Source: Paenibacillus sp. YN15 (GTDB lineage: Bacteria; Bacillota; Bacilli; Paenibacillales; NBRC-103111). Taken from it: a DNA stretch of 64,000 nucleotides. Position numbers and translations under genes: made by a program. Position 1 is the first letter of the stretch; each line of letters begins with the position of its first letter. The notes below the pieces were generated by a model. That model did not search any database. It worked only from the letters and a program-made list of their open reading frames with translations, and had not been told where the DNA came from. The DNA lies in the NCBI RefSeq assembly GCF_003285005.1, contig NZ_QMFA01000040.1:1-64000 (forward strand), written 5' to 3'. Of this stretch, positions 45,474 to 53,886 are shown piece after piece.

Positions 45474-46134
45474 TTTGGCGGGATATATCGACCATACGCT
45501 GTTAAAGGCGGATGCTACAGCGCCCGGAATCGAGAAGCTGTGCCGGGAGGCGGTGGAGCATGGCTTTTACAGTGTGTGCGTCAACGGGGTTTGGGTTCCT
45601 TATTGCAAGGAACTGCTGAAGGGCTCGCAGGTTAAAATCAGCGTGGTCTGCGGTTTTCCCCTGGGGGCCAACACGTCCCGGGCAAAGGCGGCGGAGGCGG
45701 CTGACGCCGTAGAGCAAGGCGCCAACGAAATCGACATGGTGCTGCAGATCGGCCAACTGCTGGAGGGCCGTCTGGACCTGGTGGAGGATGACATCCGCCA
45801 GGTGGTGAAGGCTGTAGAAGGCAGCGCCATTGTGAAGGTGATCTTCGAAACCGGCTTCCTGAACGATAAGCAAAAGGAAGCGGCTTGCCGGATTTCGGAG
45901 CAGGCCGGAGCCCATTATGTGAAAACCTCCACCGGCTTCGGACCGGGTGGAGCGACAGTGGAGGATATCCGGCTGATGCGCGCCTCCGTTTCGCCTCATA
46001 TCGGGGTTAAGGCATCAGGGGGCGTGCGGGACAGAGCGGCTGCGCTCCTAATGATCGAAGCGGGCGCAACCCGCCTGGGCACCAGCTCCGGCGTGGCCAT
46101 TGTATCCGGAACGGCAGGCGGCAGCGGCTACTGA
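45460..46134 (+). CDS. deoC: Deoxyribose-phosphate aldolase
   Basis: A 224-residue class I aldolase that splits 2-deoxyribose 5-phosphate into glyceraldehyde 3-phosphate and acetaldehyde. Begins with IDHTLLKADAT; the catalytic-region motifs are VKVIFETGFL near residue 126 and the Schiff-base Lys of VKTSTGFG near 155, with IGVKASGGVRD near 181. Full length for the family. It overlaps the NUDIX gene and is convergent with the Na/Pi symporter gene. Confidence 0.95.
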   Translation: MESVNLAGYIDHTLLKADATAPGIEKLCREAVEHGFYSVCVNGVWVPYCKELLKGSQVKISVVCGFPLGANTSRAKAAEAADAVEQGANEIDMVLQIGQLLEGRLDLVEDDIRQVVKAVEGSAIVKVIFETGFLNDKQKEAACRISEQAGAHYVKTSTGFGPGGATVEDIRLMRASVSPHIGVKASGGVRDRAAALLMIEAGATRLGTSSGVAIVSGTAGGSGY

Positions 46135-46166
46135 CCGGCAAAGCCCCTTCGCCGCAGCGGTGCTTC

Positions 46167-47144
46167 CTAAACCTGCGGCGGGGAAGCGGCATCGGGTTGG
46201 ATGCGGCGCAAGCCGGGCAGGTAGCATAGCGGCAGCGCGATAAGCGAGCAGACGATATTGAAGATGGTCTGGGCATGGGCGATTTGGGCGGCGGGGTCTG
46301 TGGTGAGCAGCGCGGTCAGACGGTCCAGCACGCCGGTAAGCGGGAAGAACAGAAGCGCGCCGCCGGCGTTAAGCAGGATATGCGACCAGGCTACATACAG
46401 GCCGAAGCGGGAGCCGCCGATGCTGGCGATCAGGGCGGTGACGCAGGTGCCGATATTGGCGCCGATGACGATGGCGATGCCCAGCTCCGGGGTGATGGCC
46501 TGAATGGAGGCCAGCCCCATGGTCATGGCGATGGTCACGGCTCCGCTGTGGAGCAGGGCGGTTACGGCGGCTCCGGCCATCACGCCCCAGAACAGGCTTT
46601 CCTGGGCCTTCTGGACGAACCAGCCCAGCATGCCCATGGATTGTAAGGCGGGGGTGATGCTTTGCATCACCTGCATCCCCAGGAGCACACAGGCAAAGCC
46701 CATCACAGCGATGGGGGCTAGCCGCAGGGAGCGCAGCCGGCTGGAGGAAAAACGGCGGTCCGGCAGGCTCAGGGCGCTGAACCAGAACACGGCGGCTCCA
46801 AGCAGGATGGGCAGCGCCAGCCGGGTCAAATCCAGGCCCACCAGCTCGGTGGTCATGCAGGTGCCGATATTGCTGCCCAGAATAATGCCCAGAGTCTGGG
46901 GGAATTTCATGACCCCGGCGTTGACCAGGCCGATGGTGATGACGGTGACGGCGGTGCTGCTTTGCAGAACGGCCGTTATTCCCGTTGCGGTTACAAGGCC
47001 TCTGGCGGGAGTGCGGGTGAAGCGCTCCAGAATCGTCTGAAGGTAGTGTCCGGCCCAGCTGTGCAGCGCCCATTCCATGGCCTTCATGCCGAAGAGGAAG
47101 ATGGTTAAACCCGCCGCCATCGGCAGAATAATGAGTGAGAACAA
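46167..47144 (-). CDS. Na/Pi cotransporter family protein
   Basis: A 325-residue membrane protein with two inverted repeats, each with the Na/Pi-II signature: VLQSSTAVTVITIGLVNAG near residue 58 and LLHSGAVTIAMTMGLASI near 205. It lacks the C-terminal PhoU-like domain of longer members. It probably moves phosphate or another anion with sodium. TTG at 47144 has AAAGGAGC nine bases upstream and is favoured; longer frames extend to 47258. Confidence 0.85.
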   Translation of the reverse strand: MFSLIILPMAAGLTIFLFGMKAMEWALHSWAGHYLQTILERFTRTPARGLVTATGITAVLQSSTAVTVITIGLVNAGVMKFPQTLGIILGSNIGTCMTTELVGLDLTRLALPILLGAAVFWFSALSLPDRRFSSSRLRSLRLAPIAVMGFACVLLGMQVMQSITPALQSMGMLGWFVQKAQESLFWGVMAGAAVTALLHSGAVTIAMTMGLASIQAITPELGIAIVIGANIGTCVTALIASIGGSRFGLYVAWSHILLNAGGALLFFPLTGVLDRLTALLTTDPAAQIAHAQTIFNIVCSLIALPLCYLPGLRRIQPDAASPPQV

Positions 47145-47289
47145 AGAAATCCTGCTCCTTTCTAACTGGGGGCTAACGGCTTCAGGTGTGGAAGATGTAT
47201 GGTTATATGTATGACAAGCCGTGGCCGGACATGTTGGGTTTGTCCGGTCTGGGCGCATAAATTGGGTATGAGGGACAGGAGAGGTTTGA

Positions 47290-48660
47290 ATGGCAGCGTC
47301 TGTTTATTTGGTACGGAAGCGCAAGAAGCGGCTGGAGGAAGGGCATCCGTGGGTGTATGCCAATGAGATTGAGCGGGTGGAAGGGGAGCCGGGTCCGGGA
47401 GAGCTGGTCCATGTCCGCACCCATGCGGGACAGTTCCTGGCTTCCGGCTACTATAACGAAGCCTCGCAGATTCGGGTGCGGGTGGTGGGCTACGAGCCTT
47501 TGGAGGAGCTGACCAAGGAGCTTTTGACGGAGCGTCTGGTTCGCTGCCGGGAGCTTCGTGAGCGGTTTCTGCCCGGCGCCGCCGCTTACCGGGCGGTGTA
47601 CGGGGAGGCGGATTTCCTGCCCGGCCTTGTGGTGGACCGCTTCGGGGATATTCTGGTGGTGCAGATTCTCACCCTGGGCATGGACCTTCGCCGGGAGCTG
47701 ATTACGGCGGCGCTTGCGGAGGTATTCCATCCGGCGGGGATTTATGAGCGCAGCGATGTGTCTGTCCGGGAGCTGGAGGGGTTGAGCCAGCGCACGGGAG
47801 TTCTCTATGGAGACTGTCCGGAAAAGGTGCAGATCACGGAAAACGGGTTGCTGCTGGAGGTGGATATTGTCCATGGTCAGAAAACGGGATACTTCTTCGA
47901 CCAGCAGGCCAACCGGGCTTTGCTTGCCCCTCTGATGAAGGGCTGGGGAGCGAGAAGCGGCATCCGGCTGGAGGAGCGGGAAAGGTCGAACGGCCGGCAG
48001 ACTGTTCCGGTGAATCCCAACGGCAAGGCGGTCACCTTTCCCTACTGGGACGGGGCTACGGTGCTGGAATGTTTTTCCCATACGGGGAGCTTTACGTTGA
48101 ATGCCTGCAAGTTCGGGGCCAAAAAGGTGACCTGCCTGGATATTTCCGAACTGGCTGTGGAGTCTGCGCGGCGGAATGTGGAACGAAACGGCTTCCAGGA
48201 CCGGGTGGAGTTTGTGGTGGCCGATGCTTTTGAATATTTGCGCGCTCAGGTGAAGGGGCTGGAGGAACGGAAGGAACGGGCTGCCGCCGGGGAAAAGAAG
48301 GTGGATACCTCCGCCAAGCTGGCCCAAGGGGGCCGGACCTGGGATGTAGTGATTCTCGATCCTCCGGCTTTTGCCAAAACCCGGGGAGCGGTGGAAGGCG
48401 CCTGCCGCGGGTACAAGGACATTAACCTGCATGGGCTGAAGCTGGTGAATGAAGGCGGTTTTCTGGTTACGGCCAGTTGCAGCTATCATGTGCGTCCAGA
48501 CCTGTTCCTCGCCACCATCCAGGAGGCGGCCAAGGATGCGGGCAAGATACTGCGTCTTCTGGAGTTCCGCGGCGCGGGCAAGGACCATCCCCAGATTCTC
48601 GGGGTGGATGAGGGCAACTATTTGAAATTCGCCATTTTCCAGGTGCACAGCCGGAGGTAG
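47290..48660 (+). CDS. RlmI/RlmK-type class I rRNA methyltransferase
   Basis: A 456-residue protein. PUA domain residues 5-75 (GHPWVYANEIERV), an EEHEE-like middle, then a Rossmann methyltransferase with VLECFSHTGSFTLNACKFGA near residue 258 and the cytosine-5 motif ILDPPAFAKT near 355. Relatives (E. coli RlmI, about 396 residues) modify 23S rRNA. Two extra charged segments, about 220-252 and 320-348, account for the added length. GGAGAGG precedes the ATG. The exact target is inferred. Confidence 0.88.
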   Translation: MAASVYLVRKRKKRLEEGHPWVYANEIERVEGEPGPGELVHVRTHAGQFLASGYYNEASQIRVRVVGYEPLEELTKELLTERLVRCRELRERFLPGAAAYRAVYGEADFLPGLVVDRFGDILVVQILTLGMDLRRELITAALAEVFHPAGIYERSDVSVRELEGLSQRTGVLYGDCPEKVQITENGLLLEVDIVHGQKTGYFFDQQANRALLAPLMKGWGARSGIRLEERERSNGRQTVPVNPNGKAVTFPYWDGATVLECFSHTGSFTLNACKFGAKKVTCLDISELAVESARRNVERNGFQDRVEFVVADAFEYLRAQVKGLEERKERAAAGEKKVDTSAKLAQGGRTWDVVILDPPAFAKTRGAVEGACRGYKDINLHGLKLVNEGGFLVTASCSYHVRPDLFLATIQEAAKDAGKILRLLEFRGAGKDHPQILGVDEGNYLKFAIFQVHSRR

Positions 48661-48740
48661 AGGGCAAGCGGGGGCGGCGGACGGAAGCGGAGACTTCAGG
48701 CGATAACTGACCAGGCGAAGGATAAAATTGGGTGTTCAAT

Positions 48741-48769
48741 TTGACAAAAACAGACGAGTTGTTCATCAT
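48741..48769 (+). promoter_or_regulatory. Ferritin gene promoter
   Basis: Perfect TTGACA (48741-48746), 17-bp spacer, CATCAT (48764-48769). A short AGAATTTT/AAATTCT hairpin in the leader lies before the ribosome binding site. No clear Fur or PerR box was seen. Confidence 0.5.
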
Positions 48770-48833
48770 AAAGTTTAGATAGATAAAGAACCCCAGAATT
48801 TTAAAAAATTCTTCTTGAAAGGGGAAATGGAAA

Positions 48834-49343
48834 ATGGTTAGCGACAATCTGTTGAAGGAATTGAACGAGCAGCTGAATTTCGAGTTTTACTCCGCCCATG
48901 TGTATGTGGCTATGGCTGCATACTGCTCCTCGGAGAATTTGGACGGATTCGCCAACTTCTTCCTGGTCCAAGCGGAAGAGGAACGGTTCCACGCCATGAA
49001 AATCTACAACTACATCAATGCGGTTGGGGCGAGAGCCACCATCAGCGGGATGGGCGACATTTTCAACGGCTACGAATCGGTGCTGGACTGCTACAAGAAG
49101 GGCTTGAAGCACGAGAAGGAAAATACCCGCCGCTTCTACAAGCTTATGGACATTGCCATGGAGGAGCGGGAGCATGCCACCATCGGCTTCCTCAAGTGGT
49201 TCGTGGACGAGCAGGTGGAGGAAGAGGATACCTTCGAGAAGCTGATTCAAAAGCTGAAGCGCATCGACAAGGACAGCAGCGCATTTTATGCCTTGGAGCA
49301 GGAGCTGGCAACCCGGGTGTTCACTCCCCCGGCCAATGCTTAA
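48834..49343 (+). CDS. Non-heme ferritin
   Basis: A 169-residue bacterial ferritin-type iron store. Ferroxidase ligands are in place: Glu17 (NEQLNFEFYSA), the E-x2-H pair in EEERFHAM near residues 50-53, Glu94 and Glu127-His region in EEREHA. No heme-binding Met pattern of bacterioferritin is evident. It stores iron as ferric oxide in a 24-subunit shell. AAAGGGG lies before the ATG at 48834; its own promoter and terminator make it monocistronic. Confidence 0.93.
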   Translation: MVSDNLLKELNEQLNFEFYSAHVYVAMAAYCSSENLDGFANFFLVQAEEERFHAMKIYNYINAVGARATISGMGDIFNGYESVLDCYKKGLKHEKENTRRFYKLMDIAMEEREHATIGFLKWFVDEQVEEEDTFEKLIQKLKRIDKDSSAFYALEQELATRVFTPPANA

Positions 49344-49372
49344 GCTCAAGGCTGTATAAACGGATGAAACGG

Positions 49373-49405
49373 ACAACCCTTCGCTTTAGGCGGAGGGTTG
49401 TTTTG
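49373..49405 (+). terminator. Ferritin terminator
   Basis: ACAACCCTTCGC pairs with GCGgAGGGTTGT, followed by TTTTGTT. Confidence 0.75.
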
Positions 49406-49495
49406 TTGGGGTAAGGTTGGTGAGGTTGGGTTAAGCGCGGGTGGAACGGATGGGCGTGTTGGGGTGGATTTGGCCGATTTGGCCGGATTTGGCGG

Positions 49496-49688
49496 TAACG
49501 GAACTCAGCGACGGTTATGAGCCGTAATCGGGCATTTCTCCAATTTAACGGAACTTAGCGACTGTTGCAGCACAGAATTACAGAAAAATAGGGGGAATTA
49601 GCCCGATTTTCCCTAATAAGGGCGTTTTAGTTCCGTTACAGCGCCGGGAGTGCAGATTCCGGCCTTTAAGAGCCGCTGAGTTCCGTTG
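49496..49688. repeat. Four-box phased element, TAACGGAACTCAGCGAC variant (C)
   Basis: Forward boxes TAACGGAACT-C/T-AGCGAC start at 49496 and 49546 (step 50). Reverse boxes end with AGTTCCGTTA at 49638 and AGTTCCGTTG at 49688 (step 50). Total 193 bp, same plan as the elements at 10275, 15454, 21470 and 63007. The 495-base gap between ferritin and the deacetylase holds only the ferritin terminator, this element and a 12-bp tandem repeat. Confidence 0.75.
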
Positions 49689-49728
49689 TCCACCATCCAG
49701 ACATCCACGACCACCTCCACGGCCAACT

Positions 49729-49800
49729 CAACAACCAAACCAACAACCAAACCAACAACCAAACCAACAACCAAACCAACAACCAAACCAACAACCAAAC
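49729..49800. repeat. 12-bp tandem repeat (CAACAACCAAAC) x6
   Basis: Six perfect copies. Because 12 is a multiple of three it leaves open frames on both strands (TTKP repeats on plus, GLVV repeats on minus), but neither has a convincing gene around it. Confidence 0.95.
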
Positions 49801-49838
49801 CAACAGCCTGCAACCAACAAGTCTCATCCAATCGTCCT

Positions 49839-50711
49839 TCAACAAATCAAATCGCTCCAGGAGGTTAAGATGATGCTGCGCTCCCTCAACAGTCCCCAGA
49901 AATCCTCATCCAGCGCGATCCTGTACTCCCACTCCCGTTTGAGCCAATGGCTATCTGCCTCCTTCATCCCCTCGTCCGGCAGGGCGGGGTGGAGAGTCAG
50001 CTCTGTTATGGTGCCGGGCATAAGAGTAGGCAAGGCACGGAGTATGCCGTTTTTATACTGGTTATAATCCTCGCCTGGAACAATGTGGTAGTCCGGGACG
50101 ATCAGATCATCGATCAAGGGAATCTGCTGCTTCTCCAGCCAATCTACCAAACCGCCCAGCCGGGTACGGACCGCCGGGGGAAGGGCAGGGGTATGTACGG
50201 TTTGCCGGGGCAGCTTGAAGGGCAAGCGATAGTCCCGGCATAATTGCCGGATGACGGGGAACAGCCGCTCATCGCCGGAGTGTATGCCAAGCAGGCAGCC
50301 CTGGTGGCTGTCCAAATGGGTCAGCCGGATACCGGCAGCCAGGAGAAAGCGGATTTGCGCACTCATCTCCAACTCGATTTCAGCGGGGTCCCCCTCTTGT
50401 TCCAAAGCAGACAGCGGTCTCAAAAAAGCGCCTCCGCTGTCCGTCAGACTGGTCACCGACTGGGCCGGGGCAATAGGGAAATCGCCGAAGGACAAGGACA
50501 AATGGGCTCCCGTGCAAAAGCTGGGGTGCAAAGCGGCAAAATGGCATGCCTCCCTAACCGCAGGGCCGACCGCCAGCATGGAGGCGGAGGTGACGGCCTG
50601 CTGCCGGATCAGGGAATGGATAGCTTGATTAACAGCCGGATGCTGTCCCCAGTCGTCGGCATGGATAATCAGACGGATGGCTTCGGAAGAATGGTTGTAA
50701 GCTTTGGACAT
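49839..50711 (-). CDS. YdjC/ChbG-family carbohydrate deacetylase
   Basis: A 290-residue metal-dependent deacetylase. Motifs: IIHADDWG near residue 14 (metal-binding Asp), LTHLDSHQGCLLGIHSG near 120 (metal His), TELTLHPALPDEG near 250. Relatives remove acetyl groups from chito-oligosaccharides or similar sugars; the substrate here is unknown. The ATG at 50711 has AGGAGTG eight bases upstream; the frame extends to 50945 but crosses a terminator. Confidence 0.85.
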   Translation of the reverse strand: MSKAYNHSSEAIRLIIHADDWGQHPAVNQAIHSLIRQQAVTSASMLAVGPAVREACHFAALHPSFCTGAHLSLSFGDFPIAPAQSVTSLTDSGGAFLRPLSALEQEGDPAEIELEMSAQIRFLLAAGIRLTHLDSHQGCLLGIHSGDERLFPVIRQLCRDYRLPFKLPRQTVHTPALPPAVRTRLGGLVDWLEKQQIPLIDDLIVPDYHIVPGEDYNQYKNGILRALPTLMPGTITELTLHPALPDEGMKEADSHWLKREWEYRIALDEDFWGLLRERSIILTSWSDLIC

Positions 50712-50735
50712 TGGAATCACACTCCTGTTTAGATG

Positions 50736-50774
50736 AAAAAAAATGCGAAGACCCAAAAAAGGGCCTTCGCATTT
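50736..50774 (-). terminator. Terminator of the siderophore permease operon
   Basis: On the minus strand AAATGCGAAG and CTTCGCATTT pair with CCC/GGG inside, followed by eight T residues. It separates the permeases from the deacetylase gene. Confidence 0.85.
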
Positions 50775-50838
50775 CAAAAGGTAGTGTATCACGACTTTCC
50801 GGAATGTCAAGCTAATCCCGCCGCTTGCAAGCTTTTGT

Positions 50839-51849
50839 TCAGCGGGACAATGGGCTGCTCCGGCGCGTCTTGTACAGCAGGTACAGGAAAAACGGAGCGC
50901 CGACCCCGGCTGTAAAAACCCCCGCCGGTATATCCAGCGGCGCAAACAGCATCCGGCCTGCCAGATCGGCCAGCAAGAGGATGATACCGCCCAGCAGCGC
51001 CGACAGCGGAAGCACGCAGTGGTACGATAACCCGGCCAGCTTGCGCGCCATGTGAGGGGTCATCAGGCCGATAAAGGACAACATCCCGGCCACGCCCACC
51101 GCCGCACCCACCAGCGCTGTACAAACTGCAAGCGACGCCAGGCGGTTCCCTTGCAGCCGGCTGCCAAGGCCAATGGCGGTTTCATCGCCAAGCGCCTGCA
51201 CGTTCAGACCGTTTGCCAGCAGCAGCGAAAGCGGGAGAAACAGCGCCAGCCACGGCCATAACATGCCGATATACGACCAGTTGACGCCGTAGAGGCTTCC
51301 CGTTGTCCAGTTCAGAATCTGATTGGCCAAATAAGCCGGACCGCTGATCAGCAGGAAGGTTGTGAGGGAGCCGGCCGCCGTGGACAGGCCGATGCCGATC
51401 ATAACCAGCCGGGCAGGCGCTATCCCGTTCCGCCAGGCCAGCGCATAATTAAGCGCAGCTGCACAGAGGGCTCCGGCCATGGCGATGAAGGGAATCAGAT
51501 GGATGCTTATGCCGGCAAATATCGTCATGAACCCCACCACAAATACGGAAGCGCCTCCCGTTACTCCGAGAATATCCGGCGAAGCCAGGGGGTTGCGGAT
51601 GACGCCTTGCAATAGCGCTCCCGCCGTTCCCAGCGCCGCTCCCACCATAATGGCGGCAAGCACGCGGGGCAGCCTGAGCTGCAGCACAATCATGTTATTC
51701 TCAGCACTTCCCTGACCGAACAACGCCCGGGCCACGTCTACCGGCGGCAATGCAATGGCGCCAAGGGTAAGGGACAGGAGCGCAACGGCAGCCAGAAGCA
51801 GCGAGGCGGCGGCAAATACGGCAAGCTTAGACGATGCCCGTGCGCGCAT
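50839..51849 (-). CDS. Siderophore ABC permease, FecCD family (second)
   Basis: A 336-residue membrane permease with about ten helices. Family sequence RLPRVLAAIMVGAALGTAGALLQGVIRNPLASPDILG (near residue 58; key words RLPR, GAALGTAGALLQ and NPLASPDILG) and GLMTPHMAR near 262. It forms the channel with the upstream FecCD partner. AGGAGGCG precedes the ATG at 51849. It overlaps the first permease by 23 bases. No ATPase gene is nearby, so an ATPase from another locus (FeuABC-like systems use YusV) is expected. Confidence 0.92.
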   Translation of the reverse strand: MRARASSKLAVFAAASLLLAAVALLSLTLGAIALPPVDVARALFGQGSAENNMIVLQLRLPRVLAAIMVGAALGTAGALLQGVIRNPLASPDILGVTGGASVFVVGFMTIFAGISIHLIPFIAMAGALCAAALNYALAWRNGIAPARLVMIGIGLSTAAGSLTTFLLISGPAYLANQILNWTTGSLYGVNWSYIGMLWPWLALFLPLSLLLANGLNVQALGDETAIGLGSRLQGNRLASLAVCTALVGAAVGVAGMLSFIGLMTPHMARKLAGLSYHCVLPLSALLGGIILLLADLAGRMLFAPLDIPAGVFTAGVGAPFFLYLLYKTRRSSPLSR

Positions 51850-52879
51850 GTTTTCGCCTCCTGGCAACATAAATTAAAAAAGGAACGCCGATCAAGGCCG
51901 TGGTGATGCCTACAGGCACTTCTTTGGGCATCAGCACGAACCGGGACAGCAAGTCGGCGGCAACAAGCAGCAAAGCCCCGGCTGCCGCACACCAGGGCAA
52001 CAGCCATCTATGATCGGGACCGGTAAAGAAGCGGCACAGATGGGGCACCATCAACCCGACAAAAGCGATTGGCCCCGCCGCTGCCACCGAGCTTCCGGCC
52101 AACAGAATAACGGACAAAGCGGCGATGGCCTGCACCAGCCGCAGCCGCAGTCCAAGCCCTCTGGCATTATCCTCTCCCAGCGTCAGCACATTAAGCGACT
52201 CCGCGATTAGCCCTGCCAACAGCCAGCCTGCCGCCATATAAGGGAATACCTGCTCCAGATGCTCCAGCTTCCTGCCGGACACGGAACCAAGCATCCAGAA
52301 CAAAGCATCGTCCAGCGACTGGTTGTTCAGCAGAATCAGGCCCGAGGTCAGGGAGGCCGCAAAAGCGGCGATGGTGGAGCCGGCAATCGTCAGCCTGGCA
52401 GGTTCCAGCCGGTTGCCGCCCGTCAATCCGAGGGCATATACAACAGCGGCTGAAGCCGCCGCTCCGCCCAATGCAAAGCGGATCATTCCGTTCATGGTCA
52501 AAGAAGGGCCAAGCCATACCAGCGCGGCAACTGCGCAGAGGGATGCCCCGGCGTTAATTCCAAGTACGGAGGGCGACGCCAGATCGTTGCGCGTGACCGC
52601 CTGCATGACAGCGCCCGCCACAGCCAGGCTGGCTCCGACGGCTGCTGCCAGCAGCGTTCTCGGCACCCGGCTGGTGGTAATGATCAGATGCCCGTTGGAG
52701 CCGTCGAACCGGCTGTAGGCCTGCCACACCTGGCCGAAGCCGAACATGCGAACGCCCAACATGACACTGGCGGCCATGGCTGCCAGCAGCGCCAGAACAA
52801 CCAATGCCAGTCCTGCCGCCAGCACCCGCCTGCTCGTCAACCGGCCGCCCGTCACCCGCCTGTCCATCAGCCGGTTCAA
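51827..52879 (-). CDS. Siderophore ABC permease, FecCD family (first)
   Basis: A 350-residue permease with the same motifs (SRVPRTLLAAAVGASLAVAG, NDLASPSVLGINAGA, GLMVPHLCRF). The start is TTG at 52879, overlapping the stop of the binding-protein gene (TTGA), consistent with coupled translation; ATG at 52867 is the alternative and lacks a ribosome binding site. First permease of the operon. Confidence 0.9.
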   Translation of the reverse strand: MNRLMDRRVTGGRLTSRRVLAAGLALVVLALLAAMAASVMLGVRMFGFGQVWQAYSRFDGSNGHLIITTSRVPRTLLAAAVGASLAVAGAVMQAVTRNDLASPSVLGINAGASLCAVAALVWLGPSLTMNGMIRFALGGAAASAAVVYALGLTGGNRLEPARLTIAGSTIAAFAASLTSGLILLNNQSLDDALFWMLGSVSGRKLEHLEQVFPYMAAGWLLAGLIAESLNVLTLGEDNARGLGLRLRLVQAIAALSVILLAGSSVAAAGPIAFVGLMVPHLCRFFTGPDHRWLLPWCAAAGALLLVAADLLSRFVLMPKEVPVGITTALIGVPFLIYVARRRKHARTGIV

Positions 52880-53886
52880 TGCTTCTCGAAGTAGGCTACG
52901 ATCTCATCCAGCAGCAGATTGGCCGCTTCATAACCGCCCGCCGTATTCCAGACCGCTTCGTCTACCTGCACTACCTTGTTGTTTTTAGATACGTTCAGGT
53001 TCTTGAAGAGCGGATCATTCATCCATTCCTCCACAACCTTGGAGACCTTATTATCGCCTGTCGTATCCGTGGCAAAATAGAACATCACATCGCCGTCCAT
53101 ATCCGGAATGGTTTCTTTGGACATGACCTCAATGAAATTATCCTTATCCTGTGCAGCCGGTCTGGCAAAGCCCAACTGCTCAAGGAGTACGCCGGAGAAG
53201 GTTTGCTTCTGGTAGATGCGGACCTGGGTCGGCGAAAAGCGGACGACGGATACCTTGGTATCCAGCTTGCCGGCAAGCTTCGCTTTGGCTTCTTTTACGC
53301 GCTGATCGAAGGCCTCCATCATTTTTTTGCCCTGCTCCTCCAGATTCAGCGCTTCGGAATATAAGGTGAAGTTGATTTTCCAATCCCCGGCAAGATCCTC
53401 GGAAAAGACCGTAGGCGCAATTTGCTTCAGCTGTTCATATATCTTCTCCTGTCTCACTTTGTTGCCGATAATCAGATCCGGCTTCAAGCTTGCGATCAAT
53501 TCAATATTCGGCTGCAGCTCGTCTCCCACTACGGTCACATCCCGCATATCCCCCTCGATATGCTTGTACCATGGCTTTTGATACCAGGATTGCACGGCGC
53601 CTACCGGTTTCACGCCAAGCGCCAGCAAAGCCTCCGTACCCTCATTGGTCAAAATCACAATGCGTTCCGGCGCACCCTTCAGCGTCGTCTCACCCATGGC
53701 ATGTTTGATAGTGCGCGAAACATCGGCTGCATTCGTTCCGGCCTGGGCCGTCTGCGCTGCGGCCGCGGCCGGCGATGCGCTTGCGTCCGCAGGAGAACCG
53801 GCCGGCGCTGCGCTTCCGCAGGCGCCCAACAGCAGCGACAGGCAAATCACAAGCGCCGCCAAAGCTCTTCTTGATCTGTAATTCAT
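52876..53886 (-). CDS. Iron-siderophore binding lipoprotein (internal start)
   Basis: 336 residues starting at an ATG inside the longer frame. Signal peptide with lipobox LLGAC (Cys24), an Ala/Ser-rich tether, then the FepB/FhuD-type fold (PERIVILTNEGTEALLALGV, LKPDLIIGNKVRQEKI). Its own sigma-A promoter (TTGCCG-N17-TATAGT), Fur box and GGAGAGGGAG ribosome binding site lie just upstream. It delivers ferric siderophore to the two FecCD permeases, with which it is translationally coupled. Confidence 0.88.
   Translation of the reverse strand: MNYRSRRALAALVICLSLLLGACGSAAPAGSPADASASPAAAAAQTAQAGTNAADVSRTIKHAMGETTLKGAPERIVILTNEGTEALLALGVKPVGAVQSWYQKPWYKHIEGDMRDVTVVGDELQPNIELIASLKPDLIIGNKVRQEKIYEQLKQIAPTVFSEDLAGDWKINFTLYSEALNLEEQGKKMMEAFDQRVKEAKAKLAGKLDTKVSVVRFSPTQVRIYQKQTFSGVLLEQLGFARPAAQDKDNFIEVMSKETIPDMDGDVMFYFATDTTGDNKVSKVVEEWMNDPLFKNLNVSKNNKVVQVDEAVWNTAGGYEAANLLLDEIVAYFEKH

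Noticed and set aside
49729-49800. Possible CRISPR array
   Set aside because: The units are contiguous with no spacers and no cas genes are present.
49613-49868. Open frames through the 12-bp repeat on both strands
   Set aside because: They owe their openness to a repeat whose length is a multiple of three; no ribosome binding site or conserved ends.
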